34,664 bases of DNA from Paludibacteraceae bacterium (GTDB lineage Bacteria; Bacteroidota; Bacteroidia; Bacteroidales; Paludibacteraceae): the NCBI GenBank assembly GCA_024405815.1, contig JAKSNX010000009.1, forward strand, positions 1-34,664, in the 5' to 3' direction. A program made the position numbers and the translations under genes. How positions within the stretch are numbered: position 1 is the first letter of the stretch; the number at the start of each line of letters is the position of its first letter. The notes beneath the pieces are model-generated. The model did not search any database and was not told the origin of the DNA. It saw only the letters and a list, made by a program, of their open reading frames with translations. Below, piece by piece: positions 7,413 to 14,897 of this stretch.

Positions 7413-8769
7413 AGCTAGAAAAAGAACGAGACAAAGACAAAAAGGCAGAGTATATGTGCGTGAGCATGATCATAGAGAGGTCATAGCTGGAGACATGTAC
7501 CACAATGCCATATATATAGGTAAAGATAACCATCCATCATGGCGCAAGTATAAACATAAGCTCATTACTACTAAGTACAATGATAGTGTGATGAGTATTG
7601 ATGTAGATAATAGAGTAGCTGGTTACTACTCAGGGCAATTTACTGACTATGGAATATATAGGACTAGAGATTATATATACAGTATTTACTCTTATAACAG
7701 CACAGCTATTTTAGCCAGCGCTGATGGTGGTTACGATTATCATCCTAGATTTAGGAGCTCTGAGAGTGCTAACTACTCAACAAGAAATAATAAAAGATAT
7801 AAAGCTAACCAGCTTATTACTATGTATAGAAAAGGCAATGTATCTCCTACAGGACATTATGCTTACAAAATCGGTACTTTTCATCTAGATGAGTATGGCA
7901 TGATAGATGGCATAAGCTGGAGCGCTGAGCACCCAATGGATATAGAGCCTTTATATGAGACTCCTAGCTATTTAAAGTGGACAGATAAAGGCGCTTTATT
8001 TATTGGCTATGAGGGTATATGGGAGATAACAGACAACGGATATGACATGGTGGGGCATTTTGTAGGAGATTATAGGGGCTTTACACGCTTAAATAATGGT
8101 GTTTATGTGTGCGCCACTTTTGGTGCTGATAAGACATCAAGTGGCTATTTAAATGTAATGAGTTTGCAATGGTCAAGTGATATGTGGCTATGGCAAAAAG
8201 AGATAGTATGGCACGAAAACTCTACAAGTAGTCTACCTAAAGAGAGAATATGCTCAATAAATTTAGGTAATGTAGTCTATTACTATTTTAAGTGCTGGCA
8301 TAGCTCATCTGTTTGGGAGCTCAAAGTATTTAAGTTTTATGGCTCAGGGTGGGATGAAATTGTGATCCCACAGTATATTGATGTAACAATAGATGAGGAT
8401 ATGGTAGGCTCAATAGTGAAAGAGTCAAGATATAAAAAGATAAGGCTTGTTTTTTCTAATAAAGATACAGTAACAGCTGATGATGATACTTATGTTACAT
8501 ATCTTAGCAATAGTCTTACAGGCACTTATGATTATGCTCATTATCCTGATGACGGTGCAAATGGAATAATGAGTATAGATGGGCGCATCCCAGCTAATAG
8601 ACCTGAGTTTATACTAATCTCATCAGAGAGCTCTGATGAGGGTAGCTATATGATCTATTTAGATAATATGGAGTTTAAGGAGAGCACTAACAATTTTGCT
8701 TTTTTATTGGGATCTTATGACTCATCAAAAGGCAAAGAGTTTATTTATGAGAAAGATTATGTATTTTAA
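7405..8769 (+). CDS. Tail tip or receptor-interacting protein of unknown fold
   Basis: A 454-residue protein starting with TTG 7405 (AGAGGGG upstream), inside the end of the hub gene. The N-terminus is strongly basic (PRARKRTRQRQKGR); the rest is Tyr-, Ser- and Gly-rich with many short strand-like units such as GALFIGYEGIWEI and VVYYYFKCWHSSS, which could form a beta-propeller or fibre-like structure. Its position between the hub and fibre genes suggests a baseplate or host-recognition component. I do not recognise a specific family. Confidence 0.6.
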   Translation: MPRARKRTRQRQKGRVYVREHDHREVIAGDMYHNAIYIGKDNHPSWRKYKHKLITTKYNDSVMSIDVDNRVAGYYSGQFTDYGIYRTRDYIYSIYSYNSTAILASADGGYDYHPRFRSSESANYSTRNNKRYKANQLITMYRKGNVSPTGHYAYKIGTFHLDEYGMIDGISWSAEHPMDIEPLYETPSYLKWTDKGALFIGYEGIWEITDNGYDMVGHFVGDYRGFTRLNNGVYVCATFGADKTSSGYLNVMSLQWSSDMWLWQKEIVWHENSTSSLPKERICSINLGNVVYYYFKCWHSSSVWELKVFKFYGSGWDEIVIPQYIDVTIDEDMVGSIVKESRYKKIRLVFSNKDTVTADDDTYVTYLSNSLTGTYDYAHYPDDGANGIMSIDGRIPANRPEFILISSESSDEGSYMIYLDNMEFKESTNNFAFLLGSYDSSKGKEFIYEKDYVF

Positions 8770-8780
8770 GGAGGCTTTTA

Positions 8781-9455
8781 ATGGCTAACTATACAAAGGT
8801 ATTTGATAACCCATATCCTAACGGATGGAAAAATCTACCTAGTGAGTCCACACCTGTGACAGCTGAGGCTTTGCAAGAGCATACAGATGCGATAGTACAT
8901 ATAGAGGACTATTTATATGATAACCCTAGTGGTGGTGGAGGCTCTGATGTACAGGTTGAGCCACTACTTACTCAAGGTAGTCATATAGCTGACATTACTG
9001 TAGATGGAGAAAAAAGCGAGATATATGCTCCTGAAATGGATAGTGTTAAATATGGCACTAGCGCTGAGTTTGAGCGAGACAAAGACTCACTACCTGTAGG
9101 CACAACTTATATGATAACAGATGATGCGTATACAGATATAATACCTAACAATATTTACTCACTTGACGAGGTAAGAATAGGTACTTTTTTAGATAAGCCA
9201 CTTTATAGGAAAATGGTTAGAAAAAACTCTATAGCTAAGTCAGCTGAGGATGTAACAGCTTTAGTATCGAGCTTAAATATAAATGTTGCTGTAAATTGTA
9301 CTTTTATTTGTTTGGGTGAAAATCAGCAAGGTACAGTAAATTGCACATTATATAAAAGTAGTAACTCATGGAAAGTATTTGGATGGGATAGTTACTCATC
9401 AAATAATGATAGATATGGCTTTTTGGCTATTGAATATACAAAGGTAGGTGAGTAG
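8781..9455 (+). CDS. Tail fibre / appendage protein
   Basis: A 224-residue protein with AAGGAGG before ATG 8781. The N-terminal segment (YPNGWKNLPSES, then TPVTAEALQEHTDAIVHIEDYL) matches an attachment module I recall at the start of many Clostridia phage fibre proteins, followed by a GGGGS linker (about residue 52) and a beta-rich C-terminal part. The C-terminal third uses more AT-rich codons than the N-terminus, consistent with exchange of the receptor-binding tip. Confidence 0.65.
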   Translation: MANYTKVFDNPYPNGWKNLPSESTPVTAEALQEHTDAIVHIEDYLYDNPSGGGGSDVQVEPLLTQGSHIADITVDGEKSEIYAPEMDSVKYGTSAEFERDKDSLPVGTTYMITDDAYTDIIPNNIYSLDEVRIGTFLDKPLYRKMVRKNSIAKSAEDVTALVSSLNINVAVNCTFICLGENQQGTVNCTLYKSSNSWKVFGWDSYSSNNDRYGFLAIEYTKVGE

Positions 9456-9457
9456 AT

Positions 9458-9856
9458 ATGAGTGCAAATGTTAAGACAGCTAATGGATGGGTAAAGTCAG
9501 CAGATGCTACTAATATAGTTGATAATCTTACTACTCCATCAAATGCTAGCGCTTTATCAGCCAATATGGGCAGAGAGCTTGCTGGTAGGATAGAGAGAGG
9601 TATACATACAGCAGAAATATCAGTAGTTTTTAATGATGCTGGCTTTTCTGATTTATTTGTAAATGGCAATATCGTGATATTGTCAGCACGTATTATAGAT
9701 GGAAATAACAACGATATAGCAAATAGAGGCATAAGAGTATCAATAATTGGTGGTGATAATGGTCATGGTTCTAGATTATGGCTATATAACGAGTTTTCTA
9801 ATGAAAGAATAGCAAACCAAACACATAATTGTATGGTTGCTTATATAAATGTATAA
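9458..9856 (+). CDS. Short tail fibre-like protein
   Basis: A 132-residue protein beginning 2 bases after the previous stop. Residues about 21-42 read VDNLTTPSNASALSANMGRE, a version of the DNLTS...LSAxxGxxL motif found repeatedly in tail fibres just before the receptor-binding region. The C-terminal part (residues 50-132) is beta-rich and more AT-rich than the start, suggesting an exchangeable tip. Likely part of the adsorption apparatus together with the two preceding genes. Confidence 0.6.
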   Translation: MSANVKTANGWVKSADATNIVDNLTTPSNASALSANMGRELAGRIERGIHTAEISVVFNDAGFSDLFVNGNIVILSARIIDGNNNDIANRGIRVSIIGGDNGHGSRLWLYNEFSNERIANQTHNCMVAYINV

Positions 9857-9875
9857 AGCGAAAGAGGTGGACAGT

Positions 9876-10103
9876 ATGTTTAAATGGTCAGTAATTACAC
9901 AGACACAAAACATTGAGGGAGGAGTAGCTATCACAGCAACTCAGAAAGATACTAAGAAAGGGGCAGAGGATCTGTACTATGATACTTTATCTAAGACAGG
10001 TGGTAACCCAGCTACTAAATATCTGAGAGTAGAGCTCAAGAATGAAAAAGGCGAGCTCCAGCTTGCAAGCGTTAGAGATAATTCACAGTATCTTGAGGAG
10101 TAA
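9876..10103 (+). CDS. Small protein after the fibre genes, unknown function
   Basis: A 75-residue protein. The frame is open from ATG 9849, but AGAGGTGG precedes ATG 9876 at good spacing, and the earlier start overlaps the fibre gene, so 9876 is preferred. It begins MFKWSVITQTQ and has a YYDTLSKTGGNP central part. Similar short proteins occur between fibre and lysis genes in related phages as I recall them, but no function is known. It could be a tail chaperone or a structural accessory. Confidence 0.55.
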   Translation: MFKWSVITQTQNIEGGVAITATQKDTKKGAEDLYYDTLSKTGGNPATKYLRVELKNEKGELQLASVRDNSQYLEE

Positions 10104-10105
10104 GG

Positions 10106-10525
10106 ATGAGCATACAGACAATGTTAGACAGCATAACAGCTGGAGGAGTTGTGTCAGTATTGGTCATTATCTTATCACTCATAGAGATAACTCCTGTTAA
10201 ATTCAGCCCTCTACAATGGATAGGCAAGCGTGTAAACGCTGAGACAATAATAAGGCTTGACAAGGTAGAGCGTAAGCTTGATGAGCACATAGCTGAGAGC
10301 TACAGGAATAATATCTTGACAGTACAGGACAAGCTCTTAAAAGGTGAGCGCTTTACTAGAGAGGAATGGGAGAAAGCCTTAGCCAGCTGTGGAGCTTATA
10401 AGGAATATGTAAAAAATAATAATCTCACTAATGATGTAATTGATGAGGCTATGAAATATATTAAGCATCAATACGGACTAGCATTAGATAAAGCTGATTT
10501 TGTTGATTTAGGAGTAAAAGCTTGA
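10106..10525 (+). CDS. Membrane protein in lysis region (one TM segment)
   Basis: A 139-residue protein with GAGGAG before ATG 10106. One hydrophobic segment lies near the N-terminus (AGGVVSVLVIILSLIEITP, about residues 12-30), followed by a charged helical domain of about 100 residues (KVERKLDEHIAES, then FTREEWEKALASCGAYKEYV). It begins the run of membrane proteins before the endolysin, so it may be a holin-like, antiholin or spanin-like factor; the large soluble domain is unusual for a simple holin. Its stop overlaps the next gene's TTG start. Confidence 0.6.
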   Translation: MSIQTMLDSITAGGVVSVLVIILSLIEITPVKFSPLQWIGKRVNAETIIRLDKVERKLDEHIAESYRNNILTVQDKLLKGERFTREEWEKALASCGAYKEYVKNNNLTNDVIDEAMKYIKHQYGLALDKADFVDLGVKA

Positions 10526-10740
10526 GAGTAAGCCAAAAGACTAAGCTCAAAAACCTTACTAAGTTTATTGTGGTATGTATAATAGTTATCCTTTTGTATG
10601 CTGTGGCAGAGCTTGTGCTGTCCACAGTAACAGGGATCACACATGATACGCTTACTACCTGTGTATTTGCATTTTTTGGCACAGAGCTAGCAAGCTGTAC
10701 ACTCATCAAGATATTTAATATTTTAAAGCTAGGAGAGTAG
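10522..10740 (+). CDS. Putative holin or antiholin (two TM segments)
   Basis: A 72-residue protein starting at TTG 10522, overlapping the previous stop (TTGA). Two hydrophobic stretches (FIVVCIIVILLYAVAELVL and TCVFAFFGTELASCTLIKIF) flank a short loop, with a basic N-terminus (RVSQKTKLKNLTK), the usual layout of a class II holin. It lies one base before the LLH-type holin gene, so the two could form a holin/antiholin pair timing lysis. Membrane topology was judged by eye. Confidence 0.6.
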   Translation: MRVSQKTKLKNLTKFIVVCIIVILLYAVAELVLSTVTGITHDTLTTCVFAFFGTELASCTLIKIFNILKLGE

Positions 10741-10741
10741 T

Positions 10742-11056
10742 ATGACAGGAGATATATTTACACAAATAGTAGTGGCTATTATTTTGCTATTTAGTGCACT
10801 TATTAGCGCTTATGTAGTGCCTTTTCTACAGGCTAAGACAGATGCTACAGAGTGGACTAAGCTACTAAGCTATACAAGATGCGCTGTAGAGTGGGCTAAC
10901 CAAACTATTAAGCCTGATGAGTATGTAGCTAAAAAGCGCTACGTGTATGATAAAGTTAAAGAGTTTATTGATAGCACATTAAAGATACAGCTTGATGAAA
11001 AGCAGATAGATACAATTATTGAGGCTATAGTTAATGAGGTTAAAAGAGGTATTTAA
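10742..11056 (+). CDS. Holin, LLH-type (superfamily 6)
   Basis: A 104-residue protein with TAGGAGAG before ATG 10742. One N-terminal transmembrane helix (IVVAIILLFSALISAYVVPFL) is followed by a soluble helical domain with AVEWANQTIKPDEYVAKKRYVYDKV and a final IIEAIVNEVK, the layout of the phage LL-H holin family. It should accumulate in the host membrane and open it for the endolysin encoded downstream. Its last base starts the next small ORF (TAATG). Confidence 0.75.
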   Translation: MTGDIFTQIVVAIILLFSALISAYVVPFLQAKTDATEWTKLLSYTRCAVEWANQTIKPDEYVAKKRYVYDKVKEFIDSTLKIQLDEKQIDTIIEAIVNEVKRGI

Positions 11057-11148
11057 TGATATTTGTTATTGGATGCTTATATATAGCAATAATGGTGTGT
11101 AGTTGTTTAGCAATATTTAAGGCTGAGGAGACAATGGATGATGAGTAG
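11056..11148 (+). CDS. Tiny single-TM peptide between holin and endolysin
   Basis: A 30-residue ORF (MIFVIGCLYIAIMVCSCLAIF, then KAEETMDDE) overlapping the holin stop and the first codons of the endolysin. It is almost wholly one transmembrane helix with an acidic tail. It carries the GAGGAG ribosome site of the endolysin in its last codons, so it could couple holin and endolysin translation or act as a small lysis regulator. Too short for a firm gene call. Confidence 0.45.
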   Translation: MIFVIGCLYIAIMVCSCLAIFKAEETMDDE

Positions 11149-11830
11149 GATAGGTCATGCTAGAATATCTGAGCACAACAACTCAGGATGGGATGGTAAG
11201 GCTAAGGCTGGTGATCAGGGTAAAGAGGTAATAATAGCTAACTTTTATAAAAAGCCATGGTATAGGATGCTAAGATGCAAGGACAGCGCAAAAGCTGAGG
11301 CAATGGCTAAAGCTTGTGAGGCTATGTGTAACAATGACTGTATAGGCTATGATCAGAGTCAGCGCTTAACATTGCATAAAGAGCTTACTAAGCTTAATTT
11401 TGACTATACAAAGCTGGCTACAGCGTGTGAGACTGACTGTAGCGCATTTATGACAGCCTGTGCTTATTGTGCTGGTATTAGCGTACCTTTTGTGGGCAAT
11501 AACGCTCCTACAACGTCAAATATGGTGGCACAGTTTGAAAAAACAGGGCTATTTAATGTATACACAGACAGTACTTTTATAAATAACTGTGATAACCTTA
11601 AAAGAGGGGATGTGTTAGTAGGCAAGCCAGCTACACATACTGTCATGGTGTTAGATGATGGAAAGAACGTAGCACAGCCAAAAGCTACACAGACCTTAGA
11701 GGAGGTAGTGGCTGACGTGTTTGCTGGTAAGTATGGTAATGGTGCTGAGCGTATTAAGCGTATAGAGTCTGAGACACCTTACAGCTATAAAGAGGTACAG
11801 GCTTTAGTAAATAAGATTATAAAGGGCTAA
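11138..11830 (+). CDS. Endolysin, NlpC/P60- or CHAP-like cysteine peptidase
   Basis: A 230-residue protein with GAGGAG 8 bases before ATG 11138 (a second ATG follows directly). The N-terminal part holds ARISEHNNSGWDGKAKAGDQ, a pattern I recall from Clostridia phage lysins. Catalytic candidates are Cys101 in ACETDCSAF and His167 in PATHTVMV, in the order and spacing of a papain-like peptidoglycan amidase/endopeptidase. The C-terminal 50 residues (QTLEEVVADVFAGKYGNGAERI) look like a small wall-binding or Cpl-7-type module. No signal peptide, so export depends on the holin. Confidence 0.82.
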   Translation: MMSRIGHARISEHNNSGWDGKAKAGDQGKEVIIANFYKKPWYRMLRCKDSAKAEAMAKACEAMCNNDCIGYDQSQRLTLHKELTKLNFDYTKLATACETDCSAFMTACAYCAGISVPFVGNNAPTTSNMVAQFEKTGLFNVYTDSTFINNCDNLKRGDVLVGKPATHTVMVLDDGKNVAQPKATQTLEEVVADVFAGKYGNGAERIKRIESETPYSYKEVQALVNKIIKG

Positions 11831-11833
11831 AAT

Positions 11834-11977
11834 ATGGATGATGTAAAAGGGATGATCCTCTCAGATGCAATACGTACAGCTATTGAGAGTGCTAAAAAAG
11901 TAGAAAAGCTTAAAAGAATTATCACAATATCAATAGGAGCAAATGTAGTTTTATTGCTAGCTCTATTAAGGAGGTAA
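11834..11977 (+). CDS. Small C-terminally anchored membrane protein
   Basis: A 47-residue ORF three bases after the endolysin stop. Residues 1-28 are polar and helical (MDDVKGMILSDAIRT, then ESAKKVEKLKR); residues 29-45 are hydrophobic (IITISIGANVVLLLALL) with a final RR. Its last codons form the AGGAGG ribosome site of the next gene. No upstream ribosome site of its own is obvious, so it may be read by coupling from the endolysin. Role unknown; a lysis accessory is plausible. Confidence 0.5.
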   Translation: MDDVKGMILSDAIRTAIESAKKVEKLKRIITISIGANVVLLLALLRR

Positions 11978-11979
11978 GC

Positions 11980-12237
11980 ATGAAGAAAAACCTGTTATTT
12001 GCTTTTTGGAATTGTGGAGATGACGATATAATACAATTTGCGCTTTTAAAGGCGCACTTAAATAAAAATGAAAAAGCTGTACTTATCCTTATGCTGGATG
12101 AGTGCATGACTCAAGAGGAAATAGCTGAGCAGATAAACTATAGTACACGTAGAGTGCAACAGTTTTGGAGCTCAGGAGCTAGAAAATTATTAGATATTCC
12201 ATGGGTTAAAGCTTATGCACAAAGCTTGATCCTTTGA
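11980..12237 (+). CDS. Sigma-70 region-4-like / helix-turn-helix DNA-binding protein
   Basis: An 85-residue protein with a perfect AAGGAGG before ATG 11980. Residues about 30-75 (KNEKAVLILMLDECMTQEEIAEQINYSTRRVQQFW, in two halves) form a typical helix-turn-helix of the sigma region 4/response-regulator type: a helix, a TQEEIAEQ positioning helix and a STRRVQ recognition helix. It closes the late operon, just before a strong terminator. It may be a late transcription regulator or a short sigma-like factor; the part of a full sigma factor needed to bind the -10 element is absent. Confidence 0.6.
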   Translation: MKKNLLFAFWNCGDDDIIQFALLKAHLNKNEKAVLILMLDECMTQEEIAEQINYSTRRVQQFWSSGARKLLDIPWVKAYAQSLIL

Positions 12238-12267
12238 TATATTTTATCCTCCTTTCTTATTTTTTGG

Positions 12268-12303
12268 AGTAGAGACTTGCGCCAACAGGTCTCTACTTTT
12301 TTT
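12268..12303 (+). terminator. Rho-independent terminator of the late/lysis operon
   Basis: A perfect 9-bp stem (AGTAGAGAC at 12268-12276 with GTCTCTACT at 12289-12297) and a 12-base loop, followed by a run of T (12298-12303). It lies 31 bases after the stop of the helix-turn-helix gene and separates the lysis operon from the next block. Confidence 0.9.
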
Positions 12304-12352
12304 GCGTGTTTATTTCGTGTTATTCATATCAATTATTACTTATCATTAAATC

Positions 12353-12730
12353 ATGTATAAATCATATAACGCTAACCCAATTTTAAAGAGAGGCAATGAC
12401 TGTACTATAAGAGCTATTTGTACTGTTTTAGGTCAAAGCTGGGAGGACACTTTTATAGAGGTGTGCCTGTATGGTCTCAAGATGCACGATATGCCCAGCT
12501 CTAATGTAGTATGGGGCTCTTACCTAGTAGATAAGGGCTATACACGTCATATAGTGCCTAATACATGTCCAAATTGCTATACTGTCAGACAATTTGCCAA
12601 TGAGCATCCACGAGGTAGCTACATACTAGCGCTACAAGGTCATGTAGTAGCTTGCATAGATGGTGACTACCTAGATAGCTGGGACTCAGGGGATGAGGTA
12701 GTTATGTATTATTGGACAGAGGAGGACTAA
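12353..12730 (+). CDS. Papain-fold (C39-like) cysteine peptidase-like phage protein
   Basis: A 125-residue protein. The pattern NANPILKRGNDCTIRAI, then GQSWEDTF, then CPNCYTVRQF, then LQGHVVACIDGDYLDSWDSGDE is one I recall from a common Bacillota phage family. Cys17, His97 and Asp108 are spaced like a papain/C39 catalytic triad, so it may be an active peptidase, though the substrate is unknown. The start matches relatives, but there is no ribosome site before ATG 12353; a TATCAT box 7 bases upstream suggests a leaderless transcript. First gene of a terminator-flanked block. Confidence 0.7.
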   Translation: MYKSYNANPILKRGNDCTIRAICTVLGQSWEDTFIEVCLYGLKMHDMPSSNVVWGSYLVDKGYTRHIVPNTCPNCYTVRQFANEHPRGSYILALQGHVVACIDGDYLDSWDSGDEVVMYYWTEED

Positions 12731-12732
12731 AC

Positions 12733-13152
12733 ATGTACGGATACAATTTTCCAAATTATCAACAGTATCAACAGTACCAACAGCCTACACAGGATGAGAG
12801 GATATGGGTACAGAATGAAACCTCAGCAGAGGCATACCTAGTAGCTCCTAATGGCTTTGTACGCTTATGGGACTCAAGCAAGCCTGTATTTTATGAAAAA
12901 AGAGCAGATGCTAACGGTAGACCTTTACCACTAGAGGCTTATGAGTATAGCAAAAGAGCCTTAAATAAGCCCATAGATATTGAGGGCATAGACTCTTACT
13001 ATAAAGAGGCTTTAGAGGGCTTAACAAGGCGCATAGAGGCATTAGAAAAGGAGGCACATAATGAGTCCAATGGAAATACTGACACAGTTTCAACAGTTCA
13101 AGAGACAGTATCAAGGAGATCCACAGCAAGAGGTACAAAGGCTGATAGCTGA
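12733..13152 (+). CDS. Gln/Tyr-rich phage protein of unknown function
   Basis: A 139-residue protein with GGAGG before ATG 12733; the frame is open a little further upstream, but that part overlaps the peptidase gene. The N-terminus is low complexity (YQQYQQYQQ), followed by a conserved-looking core (RIWVQNETSAEAYLVAPNGFVRLWDSS, in part), and a Ser/Thr-rich tail. I recall this core from many Clostridia phages with no assigned role; particle association is possible. The last 92 bases are shared, in another frame, with the next small gene. Confidence 0.6.
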   Translation: MYGYNFPNYQQYQQYQQPTQDERIWVQNETSAEAYLVAPNGFVRLWDSSKPVFYEKRADANGRPLPLEAYEYSKRALNKPIDIEGIDSYYKEALEGLTRRIEALEKEAHNESNGNTDTVSTVQETVSRRSTARGTKADS

Positions 13153-13231
13153 GGGTAAGATAAATCAGCAACAGCTTAACCAGCTACAGAGCATGGCTAA
13201 GCAATTTATGCAAGCATTTAATATCAGATAA
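13061..13231 (+). CDS. Small Gln-rich helical protein, overlapping gene
   Basis: A 56-residue ORF (MSPMEILTQFQQFKRQYQGD, later NQQQLNQLQSMAKQF) with a perfect AAAGGAGG before ATG 13061. It overlaps the 3' end of the preceding gene by 92 bases in another frame. Short Gln-rich proteins with this pattern sit next to the RIWVQN-type protein in related phages as I recall them, which supports a true gene. Function unknown. Confidence 0.65.
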   Translation: MSPMEILTQFQQFKRQYQGDPQQEVQRLIAEGKINQQQLNQLQSMAKQFMQAFNIR

Positions 13232-13278
13232 AAGAGCGCACTTTTATATACATTATCAATTAAAAAGGAGATTTTATT

Positions 13279-14031
13279 ATGGCTTTAGATGGAATGAGCC
13301 CAGCTGATTTAGGCGCAATAATGGGCAATAATAACAATGATGGCTTTGGTGGCAATAGCGCATGGTGGATCATTATACTTTTCCTTTTCGCTTTTTGTGG
13401 TGGATGGGGCAATAATGGTTTTGGTGGCGCTGGCTCAGGAGCTATGGATAACTATGTATTGAATAGTGATTTTGCTACACTACAGAGACAGCTTTCTGAT
13501 GGCTTTGGAGGAGTAGAAAAGGGCATTGATACAATACGTAATGGCTTGTGTGATGGCTTTTATACATCAGCACAGCTAAACGCACAGACTAACACTAATA
13601 TCTTACAGAGCGCTAATGCTTTACAGTCTCAGCTGGCTAGCTGTTGCTGTGATATTAGAGAGGGCATATCAGGTGTTAACTATAATATGGCTATGAATAG
13701 CAACGCACTACAGAGCGCTGTACAGAATGGCTTTTGTCAGACTAACTTTAACGGACAGTCAAACACAAGAGACATTATTGAGAGTCAGAACGCTAACACA
13801 AGAGCTATCTTAGATGCACTTAACGCTAACAAGGTAGAGGCATTAAAGGATAGAATTGCTGAGCAAAATCAGATGATCAACAGCCTCCAGCTTGCAAGCT
13901 CACAGGCTAGACAAAATGAGTATTTGGTAGACAAATTAGGTACTAAGTGTCCTATCCCAGCTTATCTGACTTGTAACCCTAACGCACCACTTAACTACAG
14001 CGTAAACTATGGCTGTGGATGCAATGGCTAG
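13279..14031 (+). CDS. Gly/Asn-rich membrane-associated protein with Cys clusters
   Basis: A 250-residue protein with AAAGGAG before ATG 13279. The N-terminus is Asn/Gly-rich (MGNNNNDGFGG), then a hydrophobic segment (SAWWIIILFLFAFCGGW, about residues 28-44), a long helical region with repeated N-A-L-Q-S units (residues about 95-220), and Cys clusters SCCCD and a terminal YGCGCNG. I recall similar proteins in Clostridia phages and prophages without known function. The membrane anchor and Cys-rich end suggest a cell-envelope or virion surface role. Confidence 0.6.
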   Translation: MALDGMSPADLGAIMGNNNNDGFGGNSAWWIIILFLFAFCGGWGNNGFGGAGSGAMDNYVLNSDFATLQRQLSDGFGGVEKGIDTIRNGLCDGFYTSAQLNAQTNTNILQSANALQSQLASCCCDIREGISGVNYNMAMNSNALQSAVQNGFCQTNFNGQSNTRDIIESQNANTRAILDALNANKVEALKDRIAEQNQMINSLQLASSQARQNEYLVDKLGTKCPIPAYLTCNPNAPLNYSVNYGCGCNG

Positions 14032-14043
14032 GAGGTGTGTCCT

Positions 14044-14448
14044 ATGTCAGAATTTATTAACGCACAGGCACAGACAATAGCTGTAGGAGATAATGTGGTA
14101 TTTACTGATACACTTGTAAGACCTTGCAAAAAGGTTATACATAGAGAGGGCTCAGGCATCTTTACTCTTAAAGGTGGTAGATATACTGTAATATTTAGCG
14201 CTAATGTAGCTGGAGCTACAGCAGATACAGAGCTAGACTTAGCTTTCTCACTTAATGGAGAGGTATTAGAGGCTACACGTATAGCCTCTACACCTACAAT
14301 AGCTGATGAGTTTAATAGTGTATCAAAGGCTTATGTTATAGATATTCCTTATTGTTGCTGTGGCACATTATCAATACGCAACATAGGTACAACTCCTATT
14401 ACTGTAGATGATGCTGTACTTGTAATGGCGAGAGAGGAGATAGCATGA
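14044..14448 (+). CDS. Beta-sandwich (C1q/BclA-C-like) surface protein
   Basis: A 134-residue protein; ATG 14044 follows GGAGGTG, better than an in-frame GTG at 14035. The strand pattern (QTIAVGDNVVFTDTL, GIFTLKGGRYTVIFSANV, ELDLAFSLNGEVLEATRIAS, LSIRNIGTTPITV) resembles the C1q/TNF-like jelly roll of BclA C-termini and of phage and spore surface trimers. A CCC cluster lies near residue 110. Likely a trimeric surface or decoration protein; whether on the virion or the lysogen's surface cannot be told. Confidence 0.6.
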   Translation: MSEFINAQAQTIAVGDNVVFTDTLVRPCKKVIHREGSGIFTLKGGRYTVIFSANVAGATADTELDLAFSLNGEVLEATRIASTPTIADEFNSVSKAYVIDIPYCCCGTLSIRNIGTTPITVDDAVLVMAREEIA

Positions 14449-14891
14449 AAAAAATGGACGAGTTAAAAGACGTGCTCTGTGAGGCTCTTGAAAAGATAGC
14501 TAAAAAGGGAGACGTTAACCCTACAGACTTAGATAACGTATTTAAGCTTACTGAGTCCATTAAAAACCTTATGAAAATTGAGGATATGGGTATGGACAAT
14601 GGCACAAGCTCAGGCAGATACAGAGGAGGTAGGTCTTATGGTGATGGCTCTTACAATAACAGCTCTTATAATGATGCTGACAGCTCTTACGCTAGGCGCT
14701 GGGAGGCTAGAGGCTCTTATGGAGATGGAGACACATCCAGCGCACGTAGACAGCACTACGTAAGAGGTCACTACTCTTATGATGGTATGTCAGAGATGGA
14801 AGAAAAAATACAGGATATGATGGATGATGACAGGATGAGTCTTGAGGACAAGAGCACTCTTAAAAGAGCATTGAGCATCATTAGAAAGTAG
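14445..14891 (+). CDS. Gly/Ser/Tyr/Arg-rich low-complexity protein
   Basis: A 148-residue protein whose ATG overlaps the previous stop (ATGA). A helical N-terminal part (residues 1-48, MDELKDVLCEALEKIAKKG) is followed by a disordered RG/SY/GD-rich middle (RYRGGRSYGDGSYNNSSYN) and a helical acidic C-terminal part (SEMEEKIQDMMDDDRM, residues about 115-148). The composition recalls RNA-binding or phase-separating low-complexity proteins. No function recognised; coupled to its neighbour, so they may work together. Confidence 0.55.
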   Translation: MKKMDELKDVLCEALEKIAKKGDVNPTDLDNVFKLTESIKNLMKIEDMGMDNGTSSGRYRGGRSYGDGSYNNSSYNDADSSYARRWEARGSYGDGDTSSARRQHYVRGHYSYDGMSEMEEKIQDMMDDDRMSLEDKSTLKRALSIIRK

Positions 14892-14897
14892 TGATTT

